From Castellaniella hirudinis_A (lineage in GTDB: Bacteria > Pseudomonadota > Gammaproteobacteria > Burkholderiales > Burkholderiaceae_B): a stretch of 64,000 nucleotides of DNA. The notes under the pieces were generated by a model. It was given only the letters and a program-made list of their open reading frames with translations. It did not search any database and was not told the origin of the DNA. The position numbers and the translations under genes were made by a program. Positions 36,759 to 45,639 of the stretch are shown here, piece after piece. Numbering within the stretch: the first letter of the stretch is position 1; each line of letters opens with the position of its first letter. The stretch is from positions 1 to 64,000 of the forward strand of contig NZ_JBLGTV010000013.1 of the NCBI RefSeq assembly GCF_047468865.1. Direction: 5' to 3'.

Positions 36759-38261
36759 TCAATCGCCAAACTGTATTCCCTGAGCCAGGGGCAGTTCATG
36801 CGAATAATTGATGGTGTTGGTCGACCGCCGCATATAGGCCTTCCAGGCATCCGACCCGGACTCACGCCCGCCGCCGGTTTCTTTCTCGCCCCCGAAAGCC
36901 CCGCCGATCTCGGCCCCGGAAGTGCCGATATTGACGTTGGCGATACCGCAATCCGAGCCCGTGGCGCTGATGAAGGCCTGGGATTCGCGTAAATCGGTCG
37001 TAAAGATGGCCGACGACAAACCCTGCGGCACCGCATTGTGCATGGCCATGGCTTCGGCGAAATCCCGATAGCGCATCACATACAGGATCGGGGCAAAGGT
37101 TTCGCTGCACACCAATTCCAGCTGGGACGGCATTTCGACAAGGGCGGGACGCGCATACCAGGCATCCGGGTAGCGATCCGCCAGGGCGCGTTCACCGCCG
37201 GTCACCACCCCGCCGGCCTCGCGGGCGCGATCCAGCGCCTGCCGCATGCCCTCATAGGCCGCCTGGTCGATCAACGGCCCCACCAGCGTGCCGGCTTCCA
37301 GCGGGTTGCCCACGGTGGCGCTGGCGTAAGCGGTCTTCAGGCGGGCCAGCAGATCGTCCGCCACGGATTCGTGCACGATCAGGCGGCGCGTGGTCGTGCA
37401 GCGCTGGCCGGCCGTGCCGATGGCCCCGAACAGAATCGCCCGCACGGCCATATTGAGGTCTGCCGACGGCGCCACGATGATGGCATTGTTGCCGCCGAGT
37501 TCCAGCAAGCTGCGGCCAAAGCGCCGCGCCACGCGCGGCCCCACCTCGCGCCCCATGCGGGTGGATCCGGTGGCCGAGACCAGCGCCACGCGGGCATCGT
37601 CGACCAGGGCTTCGCCCACGTCCCGATGGCCGATCAGCACCTGCAGCAGGTCGGCCGGGGCATCGGCCCCGAAGCGCTCGCAGGCGCGGCGGAAGATCGC
37701 CTGGCACGCCAGGGCGGTCAGGGGGGATTTTTCGGAGGGCTTCCAGATGACCGGATCGCCGCACACCAAGGCAATGGCGGTGTTCCAGGACCAGACCGCC
37801 ACCGGGAAATTGAAGGCGGAAATCACGCCCACCACCCCCAGGGGATGCCAGGATTCGAGCATATGGTGGCCGGGGCGCTCGGACGCGATGGTGCGGCCAT
37901 ACAACTGGCGCGACAAACCCACGGCAAAATCGCAGATGTCGATCATTTCCTGGACTTCGCCCTCGCCCTCGGCGGGGATCTTGCCGACTTCCAGCGACAC
38001 CAGGCGGCCCAGGGCCTGCTTTTGAGCGCGCAGTTCTTCGCCCAGCAGACGCACCAGTTCTCCCCGCCGCGGGGCGGGCACCGCGCGCCAGCGCAAGAAC
38101 GCCTGATGCGCGCGCGCCGCCATGGCGTCGACATCCTGCGGGGCATGGCAAGCGACCCGGCCCAGCAAGGCGCCATCTATCGGGGAATGCACGGCCAGAT
38201 CGCCCTGCGCCAGGCTTTCAGGGGACAGGCCCAGGGTTTTCAGTACTTCATGGGGGGACAT
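36759..38261 (-). CDS. amaB: ALDH7-type aldehyde dehydrogenase, probable L-aminoadipate-semialdehyde (piperideine-6-carboxylate) dehydrogenase
   Basis: 500 residues of the antiquitin/AmaB branch: SLEVGKIPAEGEGEVQEMIDICDFAVGLSRQLYG (about 88-121), WHPLGVVGVISAFNFPVAVWSWNTAIALVCGDPVIWKPSEK, Glu in LLELGGNNAII, and Cys in GTAGQRCTTTRRLIVHE. The end TFGGEKETGGGRESGSD-like text and WKAYMRRSTNTINYS is typical of the group. It oxidises 2-aminoadipate semialdehyde to 2-aminoadipate in lysine/pipecolate catabolism. The ATG at 38261 follows AAGGAG. It diverges from an FAD amino-acid oxidase, as amaB neighbours the pipecolate oxidase gene amaA in Pseudomonas putida. Confidence 0.88.
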   Translation of the reverse strand: MSPHEVLKTLGLSPESLAQGDLAVHSPIDGALLGRVACHAPQDVDAMAARAHQAFLRWRAVPAPRRGELVRLLGEELRAQKQALGRLVSLEVGKIPAEGEGEVQEMIDICDFAVGLSRQLYGRTIASERPGHHMLESWHPLGVVGVISAFNFPVAVWSWNTAIALVCGDPVIWKPSEKSPLTALACQAIFRRACERFGADAPADLLQVLIGHRDVGEALVDDARVALVSATGSTRMGREVGPRVARRFGRSLLELGGNNAIIVAPSADLNMAVRAILFGAIGTAGQRCTTTRRLIVHESVADDLLARLKTAYASATVGNPLEAGTLVGPLIDQAAYEGMRQALDRAREAGGVVTGGERALADRYPDAWYARPALVEMPSQLELVCSETFAPILYVMRYRDFAEAMAMHNAVPQGLSSAIFTTDLRESQAFISATGSDCGIANVNIGTSGAEIGGAFGGEKETGGGRESGSDAWKAYMRRSTNTINYSHELPLAQGIQFGD

Positions 38262-38317
38262 CGGATGCTCCTTTTGCATGCGTGAATCCGCTAAGAAAAC
38301 CAGAATAGCACGCAAGC

Positions 38318-38336
38318 AAATAACTGCAAATTATTT
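38318..38336. promoter_or_regulatory. AT-rich inverted repeat in the divergent promoter region
   Basis: aaataa-ctgcaaa-ttattt is a dyad in a distinctly AT-rich 160 bp between amaB and the FAD oxidase gene. It may be an operator for the XRE-cupin regulator two genes downstream. Short arms; low confidence. Confidence 0.35.
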
Positions 38337-38446
38337 TCTCCACGGGAAAACACCTACATAAATCAGAAAAATTTAAATCCACAATAGACAACAACCGGGC
38401 AACAGACCGCGCTTCGAATCGCCACTTTCTCCCAGGAGCACTTTGG

Positions 38447-39628
38447 ATGGCACAACCGCATTTCGACGTCGTCATCGCAGGCGGCGCCGCCATTGGCAGC
38501 GCCACGGCTTATTTCCTGACCGCCGAGGCCGGCTTCAGCGGCTCGGTGGCCGTCATCGAGGCCGACGCCAGTTACCAGCACAGCGCCACCGCGCTGTCGG
38601 CGGCCTCGATCCGACACCAGTTCTCCACCCCGGAAAACATCGCCATGTCGCTGTTCGGCACCCAGTTCCTGCGCCAGTTCAGCCAGCGCATGACGGTGGA
38701 CGGCGACTGCCCGGATCCGGCCTTCCACGAAGGCGGCTACCTGTTCCTCGCTTCTGGCGCGGGTCTGGACATCCTGCGGGACAACCACCGCCTGCAAAGC
38801 AGCCTGGGCGCGGACATCGCCTTGCTGACGCCCGCCCAGCTGCAAACCCGCTACCCCTGGCTGAACACCGCCGACCTGGCGGGCGGCGCGCTGGGACTCA
38901 GCGGCGAAGGCTGGCTGGATGCCTACGGCATGATGCAGGGCATGCGACGCAAAGCCATCGCCCAGGGGGCCACGTATATCAACCAGCGGGTCGCGGGCCT
39001 GGATCACGCCAACGGCCACGTCAACGGGGTGCGCCTGGCCGACGGCCAGCGCATTTCGTGCGGGGCGGTGGTCAACGCCGCCGGCACCGGCGCGCCCGCC
39101 CTGGCGCAGGCCGCGGGCATCGACTTGCCCGTGCGCTCGCGCAAGCGCAGCGTGTTCTATGTCACCTGCCCCCAGCCGCTGCCCGACTGCCCCATGGTGA
39201 TCGACCCCAGCGGCGCGTACTTCCGCCCCGAGGGCCAGGGCTTCATCATGGGCATCTCCCCCCCCGCCGACCAAGACCCCGACGCCACGGACTTCGACGT
39301 GCAATACGATTTGTTCGACGACATCCTGTGGCCCACGCTGGCGGCCCGCGTGCCCGCCTTCGAGGCCCTGCGCTGCGGCCGCAGCTGGGCGGGCCACTAC
39401 GACATGAACCTGTTCGACCAGAACCTGATCCTGGGCCTGCACCCCGCCATCGACAACCTGTACTTCGCCAATGGCCTGAGCGGCCACGGCATGCAGCAGG
39501 CGCCGGCCATCGGCCGGGCCCTGTCCGAACTGATCACCGCCGGAAAATTCCAGACGCTGGACCTGTCCCGCCTGGGCTGGACGCGCATTCTGCAGCACCA
39601 GCCCATCATCGAACACAACGTGGTCTAG
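38447..39628 (+). CDS. FAD-dependent amino-acid/imino-acid oxidase (DadA/sarcosine oxidase/FOXRED1-like)
   Basis: 393 residues. The N-terminal FAD-binding dinucleotide fold reads FDVVIAGGAAIGSATAYFLT (residues 6-25), slightly off the GxGxxG pattern (GGAAIG). Further text: EADASYQHSATALSAASIRHQF, VVNAAGTGAPALAQAAGI, and the C-terminal FAD segment NLYFANGLSGHGMQQAPAIGRALSELI. Members deaminate amino acids or cyclic imino acids to oxo acids or imines. Divergent position to amaB suggests an L-pipecolate oxidase role (AmaA), but it also heads an operon with a 2-oxo-acid decarboxylase-like gene, so a lysine-type oxidase is possible. AGGAG precedes the start. Confidence 0.82.
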   Translation: MAQPHFDVVIAGGAAIGSATAYFLTAEAGFSGSVAVIEADASYQHSATALSAASIRHQFSTPENIAMSLFGTQFLRQFSQRMTVDGDCPDPAFHEGGYLFLASGAGLDILRDNHRLQSSLGADIALLTPAQLQTRYPWLNTADLAGGALGLSGEGWLDAYGMMQGMRRKAIAQGATYINQRVAGLDHANGHVNGVRLADGQRISCGAVVNAAGTGAPALAQAAGIDLPVRSRKRSVFYVTCPQPLPDCPMVIDPSGAYFRPEGQGFIMGISPPADQDPDATDFDVQYDLFDDILWPTLAARVPAFEALRCGRSWAGHYDMNLFDQNLILGLHPAIDNLYFANGLSGHGMQQAPAIGRALSELITAGKFQTLDLSRLGWTRILQHQPIIEHNVV

Positions 39629-39698
39629 CGCCCTGTCCGGCTCATTGCATCCGAATCGGCAGCACACGCACCATCCCCCGCACGAGAACACCCGCGCC

Positions 39699-40361
39699 AT
39701 GCAAGAAACCGTACTCACCGAAGCCCAGACCCAGGCACAGAAATCCGCCCTGGCCGAACGCCTGAAAGCCTTGCGCCTGCAGCGCGGCCTGACGCAAGGG
39801 CAGGTGACGACCGCCAGCGGGATTTCCACCCCCACGCTGTCCAAGATCGAGAACGGCCAGTTGTCGCCCACCTACGACGTGCTGTTGCGCCTGGCCCACG
39901 GGTTGGGGGTGGACGTGGCGGCCTTGTTCGCCACCACGCAATCCCACATGGGGGCCGGCCGGCGCAGCATCGAACGCCACGACAGCGGCGAAATCCATGA
40001 CACGCCGCTGTATCACCACCGCCTGCTGTTTTCCCAGCTGGCCAACAAGGCCATGATGCCGTTCGTCACGCGCATCAAAAAACACCATCTCCACGCCGAC
40101 GAAGGCTGGAGCCGCCACGAAGGCGAGGAATTCGTGTTCGTGCTGGCGGGGCAAATCCAGTTGCACACCGAGTTCTACCAGCCCGTCGATCTGTCCCGGG
40201 GCGAAGGCTTCTACATCGACAGCCGCATGCGCCACCGCGTGATCAGCCTGGGCGACGCGGATGCCGAAGTCCTGTGGGTCAGCACCACGCCCGACCTCGG
40301 CCCGAAAACCCAGGCGCGCCCCGACCCGCCCCTCACCCCCCAGGAGCATCACACGCCATGA
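39699..40361 (+). CDS. XRE-cupin transcriptional regulator
   Basis: 220 residues. Helix-turn-helix: LAERLKALRLQRGLTQGQVTTASGISTPTLSKIENGQLSPTYDVLLRLAHGL (about 18-69). The C-terminal cupin holds HEGEEFVFVLAGQIQLHTEFYQPVDLSRGEGFYIDSRMRHRV, with the His/Glu pattern of a metal-binding cupin. Such regulators (PuuR-like) sense amines or amino acids and control adjacent catabolic genes. The ATG at 39699 was chosen because the preceding 18 codons from TTG 39645 are not conserved-looking. Its stop overlaps the next start (ATGA). Confidence 0.9.
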   Translation: MQETVLTEAQTQAQKSALAERLKALRLQRGLTQGQVTTASGISTPTLSKIENGQLSPTYDVLLRLAHGLGVDVAALFATTQSHMGAGRRSIERHDSGEIHDTPLYHHRLLFSQLANKAMMPFVTRIKKHHLHADEGWSRHEGEEFVFVLAGQIQLHTEFYQPVDLSRGEGFYIDSRMRHRVISLGDADAEVLWVSTTPDLGPKTQARPDPPLTPQEHHTP

Positions 40362-41275
40362 GCCCCTCGCCCATGATGGTATTGAACGCCGCACAAACCC
40401 AGGCCTGCCTGCCGTGGCCCGCGCTGATGCAAGCCATCGCCCAGGCCGCGCGCGACCTGAAACAGGGCAAAATCCAGGCCCCGCCGCGCCAGGCCGTGCC
40501 CTTCCCCCAGGGCGGGGTGCTGCTGTCCATGCCCGCCACCGCCGCCGACATCGGCGTGCACAAACTGGTCAATGTGGTGGCGGGCAACCGCGAACGCCAG
40601 TTGCCCACCATCCACGGCATGGTCTCGGTCTATGACGGGCAGACCGGGCAGCCGAGGCTGCTGCTGGACGGCCCCGCGGTCACCACGCGGCGCACCGTCG
40701 CGGTGTCCATGCTGGGCCTCTCCCGCCTGCTGCCCGGCGGCCCGCGCCACGCCACCGTATTCGGCACGGGCACGCAGGCCGGCGGCCACATCCAGGCGCT
40801 GCGGACCCTGCACCCCGACTGCCGGATCGACCTCATCGGCCACACTCCGGCCAAGGCGGCCGCGCTGGCGCAATCCCTGTCCCTGCCCCAGCTCCAGGCC
40901 GTCGCCCAGGTGGCGGAAACCAGCGATCTGGTCATCACCGCCACCACCAGCGCCGATCCGGTCTACGCACTGCCGGCCCGCGCGGGCCGGCTGGTGATCG
41001 CGGTGGGCGCCTATCGCGCCGACCTGGCGGAAATCAGCCCGGCCACGCTGCGGGCCAGCACCGTCTATGTCGACGAACTGGAAGGGGCCCGCCACGAAGC
41101 GGGCGACCTGCTGCAGGCGGGCATCGCCTGGGATCGCGTGTTCGACCTGACCGACCTGCTGGATCACGCGCCGCCCGCCGGGCCCTGCGTCTTCAAAACC
41201 GTCGGGTGCGCCGCCTGGGATCTGGCCGCCGCCCGCTGCGCCCTGGCGCATCAACCGCTCACTACCTTGGACTGA
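40358..41275 (+). CDS. Ornithine cyclodeaminase/mu-crystallin family protein, probable cyclic imine (pyrroline/piperideine-2-carboxylate) reductase
   Basis: 305 residues. NAD(P)-binding fold in ATVFGTGTQAGGHIQALRTLHPDCRIDLIGHTP (about 128-160), upstream HKLVNVVAGNRERQLPTIHGMVSVYDGQTGQP and the family TTRRTVAVSMLGLSRL. The family includes ornithine cyclodeaminases and ketimine reductases; this branch is usually annotated as delta-1-pyrroline-2-carboxylate reductase. In this cluster it could reduce piperideine-2-carboxylate (the cyclised oxo acid of lysine) to pipecolate. Start overlaps the regulator stop; next gene is 5 bp on. Confidence 0.85.
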   Translation: MSPSPMMVLNAAQTQACLPWPALMQAIAQAARDLKQGKIQAPPRQAVPFPQGGVLLSMPATAADIGVHKLVNVVAGNRERQLPTIHGMVSVYDGQTGQPRLLLDGPAVTTRRTVAVSMLGLSRLLPGGPRHATVFGTGTQAGGHIQALRTLHPDCRIDLIGHTPAKAAALAQSLSLPQLQAVAQVAETSDLVITATTSADPVYALPARAGRLVIAVGAYRADLAEISPATLRASTVYVDELEGARHEAGDLLQAGIAWDRVFDLTDLLDHAPPAGPCVFKTVGCAAWDLAAARCALAHQPLTTLD

Positions 41276-41280
41276 ACATC

Positions 41281-42999
41281 ATGACAATGGCATTGCAACC
41301 CCGCCTGGCGGGCCATATTCTGGTAGATCAATTGCGTCTGCACGGGACGGATCATGTCTTCTGCGTCCCGGGCGAAAGCTATCTGGCCGTGCTCGACGGC
41401 CTGGTGGACGCCGAAATCCAGGTCACGGTCTGCCGCCAGGAAGGCGGCGCCGCCATGATGGCCGAAGCCTACGGCAAGCTGACGGGCCGCCCCGGGGTGT
41501 GCCTGGTGACCCGCGCCCCCGGGGCCACCAACGCCACCCCGGGCATCCACATCGCCTCGCAGGATTCCACCCCCCTGATCATGCTGGTGGGACAAATCCA
41601 GCGCGACCACCGCGACCGCGAAGCCTTCCAGGAAATGGACTACAAGGCCGTGTACGGCTCGCAGGCCAAATGGGTGGCCGAAATCGACCAGGCCGAACGC
41701 ATCCCCGAATATCTGGCACGGGCTTTCCACGTGGCGCAATCGGGCCGCCCGGGGCCGGTGGTGCTGGCCCTGCCCGAAGACATGCTGACCGAGACCCTGG
41801 CCGTGGCCGACGCCCGCCCCTGCCAGCGCACAGACAGCTACCCCGACCCCGCCCAGCTGGACAAACTGGCCGGCCTGCTGGCCCAGGCCCAGCGGCCCCT
41901 GGCCATTCTGGGCGGCAGCGGCTGGGACGCCGAATCCGTCCAGGCGTTCGGCGATTTCGCCATCCGCCACGGCATCCCCATCGCGGTGCAGTTTCGCCGC
42001 CAGATGCTGTGCCCCACCGACCACCCCAACTTCATCGGCGACCTGGGCCTGGGCGTCGATCCGCAACTGCTGGCGGCGATCCGCGAGTCCGACCTGATCC
42101 TGGCGGTGGGGGGGCGCCTGTCCGAAGTGCCCAGCCAGGGCTATACCCTGTTCGGCATCCCCAACCCGGGCCGGCTGTTGGCGCACGTCCACCCGGACAT
42201 CAACGAACTGAACCGGGTCTACCAGGCCGACGCGGCCCTGGCCTGCACGCCGCGCACCTGGGTGCGTGTCATCCAGGACATCCCCGGCAGTCTCACCGCC
42301 GAACGCCGGCAGCGCTGCGATGCCCTGCACGCCCAGCGTCTGGCCTGGAGCGATCCAACGCGCATCCACACCCCCGGGGCGCTGCAGATGGGGGAAATCG
42401 TGCAGCACCTGAACGCCACCCTGCCGCTGGACAGCATCATCACCAACGGGGCCGGCAACTACGCCACCTGGATTCACCGCTTTTATCAATTCCGCGCCTA
42501 CGGCACGCAACTGGCCCCCACGTCGGGCTCCATGGGCTACGACATGCCCGCCGCCGTGGCGGCCAAGCGCATCTGCCCGGATCGCACCGTCGTGTGCTTC
42601 ACCGGGGACGGCAGCTTCATGATGCACGGCCAGGAATTCGCCACCGCCGTGCAGTACAAACTGCCCGTCATCGTGATCCTGATCGACAACCACATGTACG
42701 GCACGATCCGCATGCACCAGGAACGCCACTACCCGGGCCGGGTCTCGGCCACCGACCTGCACAACCCGGATTTCGCCGCCTATGCCCGGGCCTTCGGCGG
42801 CCACGGCGAGCGCGTCGAAACCACGGCCGAATTCGCCCCCGCGCTGCGGCGCGCCCTGGACAGCGGCCTGCCGGCCATCGTGCATTGCCTGCTCGATCCC
42901 GAAGCCATCACGCCCACCACCACCATCAGCCGCCTGCGCGACGCGGCGCTGCGCAGCCACCCGGCACCGGAGGCCCCCCATGATCCAGATCATTCTTGA
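41281..42999 (+). CDS. ThDP-dependent enzyme (acetolactate synthase/2-oxo acid decarboxylase-like)
   Basis: 572 residues with the three-domain layout of the acetolactate synthase/decarboxylase superfamily. The N-terminal catalytic Glu lies in VCRQEGGAAMMAEAYGKLTG (about 46-65). The ThDP/Mg site is GDGSFMMHGQEFATAVQYKLPVIVILIDN (Gly-Asp-Gly...Asn). No regulatory subunit or branched-chain synthesis gene is nearby. Together with the oxidase and imine reductase in the same operon, a role as decarboxylase of a 2-oxo acid from a basic amino acid (analogous to 2-ketoarginine decarboxylase AruI) is an attractive inference. True acetolactate synthase cannot be excluded. It overlaps livH by 20 bp. Confidence 0.85.
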   Translation: MTMALQPRLAGHILVDQLRLHGTDHVFCVPGESYLAVLDGLVDAEIQVTVCRQEGGAAMMAEAYGKLTGRPGVCLVTRAPGATNATPGIHIASQDSTPLIMLVGQIQRDHRDREAFQEMDYKAVYGSQAKWVAEIDQAERIPEYLARAFHVAQSGRPGPVVLALPEDMLTETLAVADARPCQRTDSYPDPAQLDKLAGLLAQAQRPLAILGGSGWDAESVQAFGDFAIRHGIPIAVQFRRQMLCPTDHPNFIGDLGLGVDPQLLAAIRESDLILAVGGRLSEVPSQGYTLFGIPNPGRLLAHVHPDINELNRVYQADAALACTPRTWVRVIQDIPGSLTAERRQRCDALHAQRLAWSDPTRIHTPGALQMGEIVQHLNATLPLDSIITNGAGNYATWIHRFYQFRAYGTQLAPTSGSMGYDMPAAVAAKRICPDRTVVCFTGDGSFMMHGQEFATAVQYKLPVIVILIDNHMYGTIRMHQERHYPGRVSATDLHNPDFAAYARAFGGHGERVETTAEFAPALRRALDSGLPAIVHCLLDPEAITPTTTISRLRDAALRSHPAPEAPHDPDHS

Positions 43000-43897
43000 C
43001 AGCCTGATCCGCGCCTCGGAGCTGGCCCTGATCGGGGTCGGCCTGACCATGGTCTACGACATCCTGCGCTTCGCCAGCTTCGCCCACGTGCAGTTCGGCA
43101 CCATCGGCGCATTCGTCGCCCTGTCCATCAGCCTGGCGCTGCCCCTGCCCGCCGCCTGGGCCATCCTGGTCGGCGCGCTGGTCGCCTGCGTCATCACCGG
43201 CGGCCTGGGGGTACTCAGCGACAAACTCATCTTCGCCCGGCTGCGCAACCGGCCCGCCGCCATCCTGATGATCGCCTCGTTCGGGCTGGGCATGGTCATG
43301 CAATACGGGGTGCAGGCCATCTGGGGGGCCGGGGCCCACGCCTATCCCCTGCCCCTGGCGCGGCCCTGGATCGTGTTCGGCGGCCGCCTCTCGCCCGCCG
43401 GCGCCGGGGTCATCGCCGCCGCCGCCGTTTCGATGCTGGCCTTCCACCTGCTGCTGACCCGCACCAAGCTGGGGGTCGCCATGCGGGCCACCGCCGACAA
43501 CCCCCAGCTATCCGAAGCCAGCGGCATCACCACCGAGCGCATCATCCGCATCGTCTGGTTCATCGGGGCGGCGCTGGGCGCCCTGGGCGGCATCATGCTG
43601 GGGCTGGTGGCCCAGATCCAGTCCAATATGGGCTTTGAAATCATGGTGGCGGTGTTCGCCGCCGTGATCGTCGGCGGCATCGGCAATGTCCACGGCGCCG
43701 TGCTGGGGGCCGGTGTGGTCGCTTTTGCGGAAAACATCGGCCTGGTCATCAACTGGGCCCCCTTGGGCAGGCTGTTGGGCCTGACGACCGAAGCCCACCT
43801 TTACATCCCCGTCGGGTTCAAAACCGGCATCACCTTTGTCATCCTGATCCTGATCCTGCTGGTCATGCCACGGGGCATTCTGGGGAGGCGCGCCTGA
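42980..43897 (+). CDS. Branched-chain amino acid-type ABC transporter permease (LivH-like)
   Basis: 305 residues, about eight hydrophobic segments. LivH family text: ALIGVGLTMVYDILRFASFAHVQFGTIGAFVAL and the cytoplasmic loop LGVAMRATADNPQLSEASGITTERIIRIVWFIGAALGALGGIMLG. The ATG at 42980 lies within the end of the ThDP gene; AGG precedes it. Translational coupling ties the transporter to the catabolic enzymes, so its substrate is probably what those enzymes use, not necessarily leucine. Confidence 0.9.
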   Translation: MIQIILDSLIRASELALIGVGLTMVYDILRFASFAHVQFGTIGAFVALSISLALPLPAAWAILVGALVACVITGGLGVLSDKLIFARLRNRPAAILMIASFGLGMVMQYGVQAIWGAGAHAYPLPLARPWIVFGGRLSPAGAGVIAAAAVSMLAFHLLLTRTKLGVAMRATADNPQLSEASGITTERIIRIVWFIGAALGALGGIMLGLVAQIQSNMGFEIMVAVFAAVIVGGIGNVHGAVLGAGVVAFAENIGLVINWAPLGRLLGLTTEAHLYIPVGFKTGITFVILILILLVMPRGILGRRA

Positions 43898-44832
43898 TGA
43901 TCGACTTTCTCGTCTATCTGCTGACCATCGTCGGCATCTATGGGCTGATCAGCCTCAGTCTCAGCTTCCAGTACGGCCAGACCGGGCTGGTCAATTTCGG
44001 CCAGGTGGCGTTCTTCATGGTGGGGGCCTACCTGTCCAGCATCGCCACGGCGATCATGGGCTGGTCCATGCTCACCGGCTTTGTCCTGGCCCTGATCGGC
44101 GGCGGCCTGCTGGGCGCCCTGATGGCCCTGCCCATCGGCGACCTGCGCCAGGACTACTGGGCCATCGCCACCCTGGCGGCGGCCGAACTCATCCGCATCA
44201 TTTTCCTCAACACCAACCTGGGCAGCGATTACGTGGGGGCATCCTACGGCATCAGCGGCATCCCCGCGCCGCTGCGCGACGTCATCCCCGCCGCGCAATA
44301 CGGCTACTTCTATCTGGCGCTCGTCCTGCTGTGCGTGGCCGGGGCCTATCTGCTGGTCTCCTGGCTGAACCGCTCGCCCTTCGGGCGGGTGCTCAAGGGC
44401 ATCCGCGAAAGCGACGAAGTGGCGCGCGCCCTGGGCAAGGACGTGCGCCGCGCCCGGATCGGCGCCCTGGTGATCGGCGGCATTCTGGCTGCCGCCGGCG
44501 GCAGCCTGTACGCCCATTTCGTGGGCTTCATCGACCCCCGCTTCTTCATGCCGCTGGAAACCTTCCTGATCTGGGCCATGGTGATCATGGGCGGGCCGGG
44601 CAACAACCTGGGCGCCCTGGCCGGCACCCTGGTCATCGAGCTGATCTACAACTCCACCCGCTTCATCGACGTCCCGCCGGAATTCTCCGCCACCCTGGCC
44701 GCCCTGCGCATGGTGCTGATCGGCGTGCTGATCATCCTGGTCATCCTGTACCTGCCGCGCGGCCTGGTGCCCGAACGCAAACGCCTGTACCACCGGCCCG
44801 CCCCGGCCGCAGGAGACCGCCATGCTGCTTGA
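43897..44832 (+). CDS. Branched-chain amino acid-type ABC transporter permease (LivM-like)
   Basis: 311 residues, about nine membrane segments. LivM signature text: LSLSFQYGQTGLVNFGQVAFFMVGAYLSS and the loop GRVLKGIRESDEVARALGKDVRRARIGALVIGG. The start overlaps the livH stop by one base (TGATG). It makes the second half of the channel. Its 3' end overlaps livG by 11 bp. Confidence 0.92.
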   Translation: MIDFLVYLLTIVGIYGLISLSLSFQYGQTGLVNFGQVAFFMVGAYLSSIATAIMGWSMLTGFVLALIGGGLLGALMALPIGDLRQDYWAIATLAAAELIRIIFLNTNLGSDYVGASYGISGIPAPLRDVIPAAQYGYFYLALVLLCVAGAYLLVSWLNRSPFGRVLKGIRESDEVARALGKDVRRARIGALVIGGILAAAGGSLYAHFVGFIDPRFFMPLETFLIWAMVIMGGPGNNLGALAGTLVIELIYNSTRFIDVPPEFSATLAALRMVLIGVLIILVILYLPRGLVPERKRLYHRPAPAAGDRHAA

Positions 44833-45631
44833 AGTCAACAAAGTATCGCGGCATTTCGGCGGCCTGGTGGCGCTGCAGGACGTGTCCCTGACCGCGGCGG
44901 CAGGCCAGATCACCGGCCTGATCGGCCCCAACGGCTCGGGCAAGACCACGCTGGTGCACATTATTTCCGGCTTTCTGCGGCCCAGCGCCGGCCAGATCCT
45001 GTTTGAAGGGCAGGCCATCGAACAGCTGAAACCGCACCAGATCGCCCGCCTGGGCCTGTGCCGCACATTCCAGATCACCCTGAATCCCCAGCGCATGACC
45101 GTCATGGAAAACATGCTGCTGGGCGCCCGCCAGCAACTAGGCGAGCGCCTTCTGATGGCCGCCCTGCATCCGCAGGCCGTGCGCCGCGAAGAACAGCGCA
45201 ACCTGGATCGCGCCTGGCATCTGCTGGAAATGGTGAAGCTGCAGCATCACGCCAACGAACTGGCCGGCGGCCTGTCGGGGGGCCAGAAAAAGCTGCTGGC
45301 CCTGGTGCAGGTACTGATGGCCGACCCCCGGCTGATCCTGTTGGACGAGCCCGTGGCGGGGGTCAACCCCCGGCTGATCGACGACATCGTCGAGGTCATC
45401 AAGACCCTGCGCAAAGGCGGCCAGAGCTTCCTGATCATCGAACACAATATGGCGGTGATCCGCGAACTGTGCGACACCCTGTGCGTGCTCGACATGGGCC
45501 ACGTGCTGGCCGAAGGCCCCGTCGAAGACGTGCTGGGACGAGAAGACGTGCTGCGGGCCTATATCGCCGCCGGGGGCCAGCTCGACCCCGACACGGCAGT
45601 CGCCGGCGGCGGCCAATCCACCGAGGCATAG
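44822..45631 (+). CDS. Branched-chain amino acid-type ABC transporter ATP-binding protein (LivG-like)
   Basis: 269 residues. Walker A LIGPNGSGKTTLVHI (about 36-50), the LivG-specific long segment before the signature GGLSGGQKKLLALVQVL, Walker B LILLDEPVAGVNP and H-loop IIEHNMAVIRELCD. The start is inside the livM 3' end after AGGAGA. The tail after the ATPase core is short and Gly/Ala-rich. Confidence 0.94.
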   Translation: MLLEVNKVSRHFGGLVALQDVSLTAAAGQITGLIGPNGSGKTTLVHIISGFLRPSAGQILFEGQAIEQLKPHQIARLGLCRTFQITLNPQRMTVMENMLLGARQQLGERLLMAALHPQAVRREEQRNLDRAWHLLEMVKLQHHANELAGGLSGGQKKLLALVQVLMADPRLILLDEPVAGVNPRLIDDIVEVIKTLRKGGQSFLIIEHNMAVIRELCDTLCVLDMGHVLAEGPVEDVLGREDVLRAYIAAGGQLDPDTAVAGGGQSTEA

Positions 45632-45639
45632 GAAGGCAT

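Noticed and set aside
41281..42999. Assignment as acetolactate synthase IlvB
   Set aside because: There is no small subunit or ilvC next to it and the context is catabolic; left as a ThDP enzyme of unknown substrate.
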